Made by a program: the position numbers and the translations under genes. A stretch of DNA of 42,436 bases from a virus. The notes beneath the pieces were generated by a model, which ran no database searches, was not told the origin of the DNA, and was given only the letters and a program-made list of their open reading frames with translations. The stretch spans positions 1 through 42,436 of IMG/VR virus record IMGVR_UViG_3300030085_002354. The stretch is one strand, 5' to 3'. Numbering within the stretch: position 1 is the first letter of the stretch; every line of letters begins with the position of its first letter. Positions 30,701 through 39,500 of this stretch are shown in pieces.

Positions 30701-31962
30701 GATCTGGAGAATTTATTCTGAATACGGAAACTATTTCCTATACTTCTAAGTCTGAAGGTAAGTTTAGTGGTCTTACTAGAGGCGTAAACTTTAATTATGA
30801 CCAGAGAGTTATTTTGGACGACGGACAGAATGACGCTAATGGTAATTCGACATATCAGTTCAGTGTTGGTGACCGAGTAATCCGTAGGGTTGAGAACGCT
30901 AATAACAAAGTTGCAAAAGTATATGATTGGAACCCTGCAACGAGAGAACTTCTTGTTGTCTTTGAAGTTGACGAATTGGCATTTATTGATGGTGGTATCC
31001 CATCAACTGAAGATGCTATTGTTCAGTTTGACGCTGGTGTTGCTGCTAGTAGTGGTGCAGGTATTTTGCCTCATGTTGTTGTAACTTCCGTAGGAGAAAG
31101 TATCCCACTTCTTACAGAACCTCTTTCCACTCTTACTGACAGAGATTTTGAGGATGATGATGAACAAGATGGAGCAGGAGACGGTATTCCTGATCTTGTA
31201 AATACTGGAACAGACTTTTTGAACCAAATCAGTCTTGATGGTGGTATTTACAATTCCCTTTATGGTATTGAAGAAACTCAAGGTGGTCAGAACACTACTC
31301 TGTTCCAAGTTGGTGACAGTGTTAAAGATGCTAGTATTCCTTTTAAATATGCAACAATTTCTACTGCTGGTGGATTGAGTGAAGGTGTTGAGCACAATGC
31401 AATCATAAATATTCATCTAGACGCAAATGATGGCAACGGTCAAAATTATAGCGTCAATGAAATTGTTACAGGTGATATATCTGGTGTAAGAGGAACAGTA
31501 GTTTCTTGGGATCCAAATACATCTATTTTACAAGTACAAGATGTTGTTCCTTACAACACAGGTAATGTAAACATTGGTATTGGCGGATATTTTTATGAAT
31601 TTTCTGAAAAGAATACAATTAAAGATATCTACATTCAGAATGCTGGAACTAACTACACTGCAACACCAACAGTAACTATAGAAAATACTGGTGATATTCA
31701 AGCAACAGGAACGGTTAATATGACAACCGCTGGTGACCAGGTTGCGAGTATCACAATCACAAATGGTGGTTACGGAATTCCTCAAACAGTTGATGGAACT
31801 TATAACTTACACCCAACAATCACATTTACAAATGATGCATCCGATACAACAGGATCTGGTGCTGTAGCATATGCAATTTTGGGTGGTGAAAAACTTGCTG
31901 GTAACGGCGGAGCATCTTATCGTATCAAGCGAATTGATTATCAGGTAATCGTTCGCTCGTAA
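27745..31962 (+). CDS. YHYH/cupredoxin virion structural protein
   Basis: This 1405-residue protein begins with two G-x-G-Y units (NGGSGYDPADPPRLTV, RRGRGYDPLRLQI). Residues about 340-475 form a cupredoxin-like domain with His397 (SGHPIRF) and Cys453, His456, Met459 in YYHCAYHRYMSGF. A YHYH-type domain follows, with YDGYPIYGPWGYN near residue 515 and DEYNGKFGPTPEYPNGTYAY near 712. Between these two parts, residues about 565-692, sits a second cupredoxin-like domain that has lost the Cys-His-Met set (FSYASSGRGI). The rest holds several G-x-G-Y repeats (810-940), one IGxExIxY-type module (960-1030), an Asp/Glu-rich patch (EDDDEQDGAGDGIPD) and a C-terminal repeat pair. It starts three bases after the cupredoxin gene. 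Probably a fibre or peripheral baseplate component. Confidence 0.82.
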   Translation: MARTVPGSGAVIEPIFDQIFGVRAVNVKNGGSGYDPADPPRLTVDGCGTPDEEAILYPIIDSDSGKIIHVRVLRRGRGYDPLRLQIIPEQETPNVITSFDVNRIWQTHPNSPTTGSFQTTTDRLRIVSDNHPKPTWTEAEAAPDGGPLVDRSFDQTFIYRGGKDVPNPGNREEQKNKVTGILANGGLLHTPEWGTTGGAPVGFSIDTVKYDYIKNNTVYDTVDDSNIQYYQSSKTIGQFALDNGVFDWGGLQQYTWNVKVEIGNIMLTVSNVDETLGSVEVGRIVDEISGAARGEIAKISRDGDGNITRIYLRNVSTGASFSDGDRCLGSNGFTFTISADPRSLNIYYIDFGPSAAKFGPFVPGQFYFAPENIRVKRNYLIIINQSDASNGSGISGHPIRFSTTQDGPLNQNPGTVYYKSSGVSEAPAADYENSYQPLFIMNADETNRIYYHCAYHRYMSGFEGDEGYILLDPATETYNSPNNYYTDNFYQSDANDPNTIDKSRHVDGHSKVLGMSYDGYPIYGPWGYNSSGAVAREVSSYRLRTTVELPGARGTIGVNTAGTVTYAVTLSNNEYQFDGSRPAFLNLERGKTYIFNCDDSSMDSNTLLFSTTSDGWHSTGDPADIGTTSYVYGDGISYYIDGSEVSYTAYLSGFSTATTRELRIAVRVDAPTALYVFSYASSGRGIRSVQDGYILGDLVEDYIYDSAQGTLDEYNGKFGPTPEYPNGTYAYYMTENSSGEPVYPYAIGPKYYSVPLFEGDTVPTLVEQFPQGAEGDVVLHEEDVYGFDNNGNSVVIAPAGSVAYVKMTKQGDGYFGPAKAKILGGEGSGALGTPIVQTVTGLSLLNNGREYASPPTVIFEGGGGGQGAQGAAEVDTTGKVTSVSIVDSGEFYQEPPYILITGGGGIGAKAVATVSQGEVTGITVTDPGEGYTTPPNVIFTKLVNLKRKTRARQANNSSTIYLTGLVKDVTASDTEIYVDSTDAYPGSGEFILNTETISYTSKSEGKFSGLTRGVNFNYDQRVILDDGQNDANGNSTYQFSVGDRVIRRVENANNKVAKVYDWNPATRELLVVFEVDELAFIDGGIPSTEDAIVQFDAGVAASSGAGILPHVVVTSVGESIPLLTEPLSTLTDRDFEDDDEQDGAGDGIPDLVNTGTDFLNQISLDGGIYNSLYGIEETQGGQNTTLFQVGDSVKDASIPFKYATISTAGGLSEGVEHNAIINIHLDANDGNGQNYSVNEIVTGDISGVRGTVVSWDPNTSILQVQDVVPYNTGNVNIGIGGYFYEFSEKNTIKDIYIQNAGTNYTATPTVTIENTGDIQATGTVNMTTAGDQVASITITNGGYGIPQTVDGTYNLHPTITFTNDASDTTGSGAVAYAILGGEKLAGNGGASYRIKRIDYQVIVRS

Positions 31963-31966
31963 CCTT

Positions 31967-31974
31967 CATAAATA
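31967..31974 (+). promoter_or_regulatory. T4-type late promoter CATAAATA
   Basis: CATAAATA lies in the 40-base gap between the YHYH gene and gene 8. The expected transcription start, near 31981, falls inside the AGGAGG at 31978-31983, so late transcripts starting here would lack a full copy of that element. Confidence 0.7.
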
Positions 31975-31977
31975 AAC

Positions 31978-31983
31978 AGGAGG
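31978..31983 (+). promoter_or_regulatory. Perfect AGGAGG placed far from gene 8 start
   Basis: AGGAGG is an ideal Shine-Dalgarno sequence but lies 19 bases upstream of the only sensible start codon at 32003; there is no in-frame ATG, GTG or TTG between them. It may act poorly, act through a folded leader, or be part of the promoter region rather than a ribosome-binding site. Confidence 0.4.
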
Positions 31984-32002
31984 ACAACAGTACCTACACG
32001 AA

Positions 32003-33535
32003 ATGGCAGCACTACTTACTGATCAATTTAGAATTTTTTCTGCGAAAAAATTCATTAAATCACTGGAGGGTCCTGACGCAACTCAAAGCGATAGCGCGGC
32101 AGGAACCAATCGTGACAGACTCTATCTTTTCATTGGTAGACCTCAAACTTGGGACAACGAAAACTCACCCCCTCAAGCGGTGGATTCGTTTAGCGAGTTT
32201 TCTGGATCTTACGATGATATGATTTCTTTGAAGCGTGTTCTTGCTGCGGATACGGTTCAGGTCTGTCGTCGTATTGACTGGGTATCTCCTGAAGAAACCA
32301 CGGGTGGACTGGGTTTTACTTATGACATGTATCGTCATGATTATTCTCCCAGTAAAACTGCTGCATCTGGTGCTACCAAACTGTATGATTCTGACTTCTA
32401 TGTCGTGAATTCTCAGTATCAGGTATACAAGTGCATTTACAACGGTACATCTCCTTCTGATCCAAATGGCAAACCTTCTACAGTTGAGCCTACTGGCACT
32501 TCCACTAGCGTCATCACTACTGGTGATGGATATCGTTGGAAGTACATGTACACCATTCCTGTTGCTTCAGTCCTCAAGTTTTTCTCCAATGATTACATGC
32601 CAGTCTTTACCAATGACGCGGTAAAGACTAACGCTGTTGCTGGAGAAATCGATACAGTAGTTATCAACGCTGCTGGTACTGGATACAACAACGGAACTTA
32701 TGACAACGTTGCTATCAATGGTGATGGTACGGGTGGTCGAGTTTCTATTGTTGTTGATGGTGGTAAAATCATCTCTGCTACGGTGACATCTGGTGGTACT
32801 GGATACACCTTTGGCAAAATTAGTATTGATGCTATTACTGGTATTGGTACTGGTACAGGTGGTCAAGTTGACGTTATTATTCCTCCCCCAGGTGGACACG
32901 GCGCAGATTCGATTATCGAATTGGGTGCATTCCGTGTGATGATTAATGCCAAACTTTCTTATGATGAAGGTGCTGGTGACTTCCCTATCGATAATGACTA
33001 TCGTCGTATCGGTCTTATCACCAATCCTCTGAAGTTTGGTACGGCGGAATTGATTTCTGATTTGACAGTTTCTGCTACAAAGGCAGTTATCTTTTCCCCC
33101 ACATTCCAAGGCAATTATGTGCCTGATGAAATCATTACTCAAACTCGAACTGTTGGTGGTACGAACGTTACTGCTCGTGCCCGTGTTATTTCTTGGAACG
33201 CTACAACTAAAGTTCTGAAGTATTATCAGAATGCTATTGATGGCATTTTCCCCGAAGTAACAGGTACACAGAATGAATTTGACGGTTCTAACGTCATCAA
33301 TGGAGCAACTTCTGGTGCTGCTGGTCAACCAGATGTTAATTTCCCTGCGGTTCCCAACTCTTCTTCAAGAACTATTAACAATACTGAATATGACTTGGGT
33401 ATGAGATTTAATAGCGGGTATGCAAAACCCGAAATTGAATCAAACAGCGGTCAGGTTGTTTATATAGATAATAGAAGAGCAATCAGTCGTGCAAACGACC
33501 AGGTAGAAGATATTAAAATCGTAATCGAGTTCTAA
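32003..33535 (+). CDS. 8: Baseplate wedge subunit gp8
   Basis: The 510-residue product matches T4 gp8 (334 residues) at several points: an N-terminal segment with RLYLFIGRPQTWDNENSPP, the block VITTGDGYRWKYMYTIPV, the segment YRRIGLITNPL, and the C-terminus GQVVYIDNRRAISRANDQVE followed by DIKIVIEF. gp8 is an outer wedge protein that joins gp7 and gp10 in T4. The extra length is largely a glycine-repeat insertion at about residues 217-300 (INAAGTGYNNGTYDNVAING, TSGGTGYTFG, then GTGTGGQVDVIIPPPGGHG). A late promoter precedes it, and its stop overlaps the start of the next gene by one base. Confidence 0.92.
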   Translation: MAALLTDQFRIFSAKKFIKSLEGPDATQSDSAAGTNRDRLYLFIGRPQTWDNENSPPQAVDSFSEFSGSYDDMISLKRVLAADTVQVCRRIDWVSPEETTGGLGFTYDMYRHDYSPSKTAASGATKLYDSDFYVVNSQYQVYKCIYNGTSPSDPNGKPSTVEPTGTSTSVITTGDGYRWKYMYTIPVASVLKFFSNDYMPVFTNDAVKTNAVAGEIDTVVINAAGTGYNNGTYDNVAINGDGTGGRVSIVVDGGKIISATVTSGGTGYTFGKISIDAITGIGTGTGGQVDVIIPPPGGHGADSIIELGAFRVMINAKLSYDEGAGDFPIDNDYRRIGLITNPLKFGTAELISDLTVSATKAVIFSPTFQGNYVPDEIITQTRTVGGTNVTARARVISWNATTKVLKYYQNAIDGIFPEVTGTQNEFDGSNVINGATSGAAGQPDVNFPAVPNSSSRTINNTEYDLGMRFNSGYAKPEIESNSGQVVYIDNRRAISRANDQVEDIKIVIEF

Positions 33536-36500
33536 TGGCACAAAATACCAATTTAAACGTCACACCTTATTACGACGACTTCGATAAGGATAAGAATTTT
33601 TATCGAGTGCTGTTCCGTCCTGGATTCCCCATTCAGGCGAGGGAACTTACTACGGTGCAGAGTATTCTGCAGAACCAGGTAGAATCAATCGGCACTCACC
33701 TCTTCAAAGATGGTGCAATGGTCATCCCAGGTCAAGTGGGTTATGACTTGAGTGTTTCTGCAATCCTTCTTCAGGAATCTTTCCTTGGTAGTGATGTTGA
33801 GACCTACAGAACTCAACTTGATGGTACTATTATTGAGGGTCTTACAACAGGTGTTAAGGCAAAAGTTCTTTATAGTATTTCTGCTACAGAATCTGAAAGG
33901 GGTTATGTAACACTGTATGTTAAGTACATCGATTCTGGTGATACTACCTCTGCAACTGGTCTGAAGACTTTCCAAATTAATGAGCAGTTGATTGCTGATA
34001 AGGAAATTACTTTTGGATCTACTCTGATTGAGATTGGCACTCCTTTCGCACAGTTGCTTCCTGTTAACGCAACTGCGGTTGGTTCTACTGCATATATTAG
34101 TGAAGGTGTTTATTATATCCGAGGACACTTTGTAAATGTTCCTACTAGTTACTTGATCCTGGATCAGTATGGTAGCAATCCTTCCTACAGAGTTGGTTTA
34201 GAGATTTTGGAGTCTATTGTTACTCCTGAAGATGATGAAAGTCTCAACGATAACGCTGCAGGAACTTCAAACTACTCTGCTCCTGGTGGTCACAGATTTA
34301 AAATCGGTACTCAGTTTGTCAAGAGACTGATTACTGACGTAGCAGACAAGGATTTCCTTGAATTGCTTAGAATTAACAATAGTAGAGTTGAAAACTTTGT
34401 TGAGAGAACTGAGTACAGCGAACTGGAGAAGTCTCTTGCTCGTCGTACTTATGAGGAATCTGGTGACTATGTTCTTGATACATTCGATGTTACTGCGCGT
34501 GAGCATCTGAATGATGGTTTCAACGGTGGTGTTTATAATAATGGCGAAACTTCTGCTGATGGTAATGAAGCACAGGAAGGAAAACTTGCATTAGAAGTTT
34601 CTCCTGGTACGGCATATGTCAGAGGTTATAGAACTGAATTTATCACACCTCAATTTGTTGATGTAGATAAACCAAGGGACTTTGAAAGCAGACAAAACGG
34701 TATTATCAACTTCAACCTTGGTAACTTTATTAAGGTATATGATGTTTATGGTTGGCCAGAAATTTCTGGTGATGGTGTAACTGATGCATATCAAATTGTT
34801 GACCTGTATGATGATTGGGCAGCGAATGCAACTAGCTCAGTAAAGTCTGGTGCTAATAGAATCGGTCGTGCTCGTGTTGTTCAATTACAGAAATCTAGTA
34901 CTGCTCTTGCAGCAACATCTTTATTTGGAACATCTCCCACTATTACTGGTGGTGTATATGATCTTTGGTTCTTTGATGCTCAAATGTTCACCGTCCTGAA
35001 CATTTCAAACCCTGAGACATATACTGTTGGAACGAAAATCACTGGTAAAACTTCTGGTGCTTCTGGTTATGTTGCAGATACAGGTAACAACACCCATTAC
35101 ATTTATCTGGAGCAAGTAACAGGAACATTTACTAACAACGAACTGTTGCAAATTAATGGAAGAGACGTTGGTACTCTTGAAGCAGCATGGTCGTATCAGT
35201 TAACTGATGTTAGATCCTCTTTCGGTAAGGATGGTAGTAATAATATTCGTTTTGGTTGTAATTGGATCTTGAATGATTCTAGACCTATCGAAGCATCGAC
35301 CATCGACGTTGATCAAGCAGCAGATGATGAACTGACAGGTTTCCGTACTAGATTTGAGAAAGATCTCAGACCTGGTGATGTTGTAACAACTACTATTTCT
35401 ACCTTAGAAGGTGAAAACACACTTCGTATTAAGAGAGTTGATCCTACTGCTATTGGTACGACAACAACCAATAAGAAATCTACAGTTGCTGACGGTGATG
35501 TTATCTTTGATTATGCTGATCAGATTGCAGCATTGGATCAATCTTTGATGGTTGGCACTGTCAATGATGGTGAATATACAGAGATGGTAAGGATGCGTCC
35601 TTTCATCTTCCAAAAAGATTATCAGAACGGCGAACTTTCTTTCGACCTTCCTGAAGATGTTATGAAGTCTCTGGACGACGAATCTTTCTTCGTTTATAGA
35701 AACTTCGCTTCTAAGACTGTAACAACAGGTTCTATTACATTCACAGTGCCTGAGACGGAATCTTTCGGTGCTTTGTCTTCCGATAACTATATTCTTACAG
35801 TCATTGCAAACGGTGGTTCTAGTACATACTCTAATGGTGAGAACATCGATCTCGATGCCCAAGTTGATGCTGGTAACCTAACTGCTACCTTTGGTGCAAA
35901 CAACCAGTCTCTGACAGTTGCTGGTCTTGGATCGGTTGCTACTGTTACATTGACCGCTCTTGTTTCTAAGAATACTGTTGCTAAGAAACTGAAGACTGCA
36001 TCCAAGATGCAGGCACTCAAAGTATTCAAAACTAAAGAAGATGTTGTAGATCAACCTACAGGTCTCTCCTTTAGTAATCTTTATGGAACTAGAGTTGAAG
36101 ATGAGGATATTTCATTCGGTGTCAATGATGTTTACAGAGTTCATGCTGTATATGAATCTTATGACGATAATGATGCATCAGCACCTTATGTTGTCCTGAC
36201 AGAATCTGTATTCTTTGGATCTGGTACTCTAATTGTTGGTAAGACTTCTGGTGCTAGAGGTCGAGTAATTTCATTCCAAAACTCTGATTTAAAACTGTAT
36301 TATGTTGCTTTGAATGAAATTCCTTTCATCCAAGGTGAAACTATCAATGGTTTCAATGCATCGAATGAAGCAATTACTGGTATTATTGATGATGCAACTT
36401 CTTCTGTATTCCTTGGTAGTAAGGTAATTACGGATGAATTTACACTGGAAGCTGGACAAAGAACTAACTTCTATGATGTTTCTAAACTGACCAGACTTTC

Positions 36501-39500
36501 TTCTAGCGTTGCTCCTACCAGAAGACTTCTTATCATCTTTGATTATCTTATCCACGCTTCTTCTGGAGATTATTTCTCTTCCGAATCTTACACTGGTATT
36601 TCTTATAAGGAAATCCCTCAGTATAAACTGGATGGTTCTATTAAGTTTATCAGAGATCAAATCGATTTCCGCCCAGGTGTTAAGGAATTGAGAAATGGTT
36701 CTGGTACAATTGGTGCTCCTTATTATGTAAACTGCACAACATTCGACTTTGTTTCTAGAGTGTTTGATACCACTGGTGGATCTGGTGGATCTACAATCTT
36801 TGATATCATGCAAGTCAATTCTTCGTTCCGTGCAGACTATTCTTGGTATCTGCCTAGATTGGATAGACTGTACTTATCCCATGATGGTATCCTTAAGGTT
36901 GCTAAAGGTGTATCAGGTTATAATCTGATCGAACCTACAAGGATGGAGAATGCCATGCTGTTGGCAACTCTGGAATACAAACCATATGTGTTTGATCCTG
37001 AAAGAGATGTCATCATTACACCTGAGATCCAGAAGCGTTATACAATGAAGGACATTGGCGATCTTGAAGATCGTCTGACACACGTCGAATATTACACTTC
37101 ATTGTCTCTGTTAGAATCTCAAGCAGATAATACAAAGACCTACGATGAAAATGGATTTGATCGTCTGAAGAATGGTTACGTTGTTGATGACTTTACTGAT
37201 CATACAACTGGTGATGTTCTTAATGCTGACTATAAGTGCTCTCTTGACTTCAGAGAGGGTCAACTGCGTCCTCAGCACTATACAACTAACGTTGGATTGC
37301 AGTTCAATGCAACCGCTTCCAGTAATGTTGTAAAGACTGACGGAAATGTCGTCATGCTTCCTTATGAAAATGTTGCGGTTGTTACACAACCTTATGCATC
37401 TAGAACTGAGAATGTCAACCCATTCAACGTCTTTACCTTTATTGGTCGTATTGACCTAACTCCTGCATCTGATGACTGGATTGATATTGAGCGTCTTCCT
37501 GCTCGTGTAGAGAACGTCGAAGGTGATTTCTCTGCTGTTGCAAGAGATCTTCAGGTTGATCAGAACGGTTTTGCTCCTATTCAATGGCAATCTTGGCAGA
37601 CTACTTGGACTGGTGAAACTACTATCTCTAGAAATAGATTTAGATCTAGATCTGGTACGTTTGGTGTTGGTCGTCAGTTAGGTCGTGCAGGTCACGGTCA
37701 ACGTCGTCAAGGTCTGTTCTATCTGCATGAGCGTCGTACTGTTCGTGTTGTTAATAATCAAGCACGTCAAGGTGTTCGTACCAGAATTATTCCCAAGATT
37801 GAGCGTAAATCTCTTGGTGATACTATTCTGTCTAGAAGCAATATTCCTTGGATCCGTTCTCGTAACATTGGTTTCAACGTTGATCGTATGAAACCTCGTA
37901 CTAGGTTCTATGCATTCTTTGACGGTGTTCCTGTAACAAACTACATCACACCTAAGGTTATTGAGTTAATTAAGAACTCTTCTACAGATGCGAGAACCAA
38001 CGAAACACCTTTCGTTGTTGGTGAAACTGTTATTGGTCAAACTTCTGGTTGCCAATTAAAGGTTTCTGCACCTGACGATGGTTACAAGACTAATCCTTAT
38101 GGTAAGGGAACAGAAGCACTGCCAACTTCTTATGCATCACAGACCGAATATCTGAACCATGATATTACCGCACTTTCCGAGACAATCTCTCCTGATTTCT
38201 TCGGTAACATGCAAGTCGGTGAAGTATTGATTGGTCAAACTTCTGGTGCTGTTGCTGTTGTCAGAGACCGTCGTCTTCTGACAGACAATGTTGGTAATGT
38301 ACAGGGTGCATTCTTCATTCCTTCTCCTAAGAATGATGCAAATCCACGTTGGGCAACTGGTACTCGTGCATTTAGATTTACAACATCTGAAGAGAATAGT
38401 AAAACACCTGGCGAAGTGGATTCTTCTGCAGATACTACCTATTCTGCAACTGGTACTCTTCAAACGGTTCGTGAAAATATCTTGGCAGTCAGAAATGCTG
38501 AGATTGTTAGAGACACCGTTACTGAAGAAAGAGTTGTTCAAACAACCAGAACTGAAACACGTCAGATTGGTTGGTATGACCCTCTCGCACAGTCCTTCAT
38601 CATTGATGAAGAAGGCGGTATGTTCTTAAGTGGTGTTGATATCTTCTTTAATACTAAGGATGATAACATTCCCATCTCGATGCAAATCAGAACTATGGAG
38701 AATGGTTATCCCACTAAGACCATTTTACCTTTCTCTGACGTTACTATTACTCCAGATAATATTGAGATCTCTGATAGTGCTGCGGTTGCCACTAGATTTA
38801 CATTTAAAGCACCTGTTTATATTAAGTCTTCGGTCGAATATTGCTTTGTTCTCCTGTCTGACTCCAACGAATATAAAGTTTGGATCTCTAGAATGGGCGA
38901 TGTTGATGTAACTGGAACAAGAACGATCTCTGAACAACCCTATGCTGGTGTTCTGTTTAAGTCTCAGAACGCATCTACCTGGACTGCCGATCAGTATGAA
39001 GATCTCAAGTTCACGATTTATCGTGCAAACTTTACAGAAACATCTGGTAGCGTTGTCTTAAATAATACCCCTCAAGGTAAGGGTAACAACGGTGTTCACC
39101 GTTTGATTGAAAATCCAATTCAGACAATCAAACCTAAGTTGGTTCTGTCTCTTGGACCTGCTGCAACTCAATATACCTTTAGTCAAGGTGCTCGTATTCT
39201 GCAGCAAACCAGTAATGCAACAGCAACCGTTGTAGAAACTACTACATCTAGTTCTGTATCAGACACACTTACGGTAAATGATGTATCTGGTTCTTGGTTA
39301 CAGGGAACTAACAACACTTATCTTGTAAGATCTTCTGAAGCGATTGCAACTATGGTTGTAGGTAGTTCTTCAGGAACTCTTGAAGTTGGTGATATCGTTA
39401 CTGGTGGTACTTCAAATTCTATCGGTATTGTAAAAACTTGGGATGGTTCTGCCAACCTTGTTCTTCAATATATCACTGGTGCATTTACTGATACTGAAAC

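Noticed and set aside
32567-33328. A 253-codon open frame on the minus strand opposite gene 8
   Set aside because: The + strand frame is a clear gp8 homologue; the antisense product has only Ser/Asn/Thr/Arg-rich composition and no family features.
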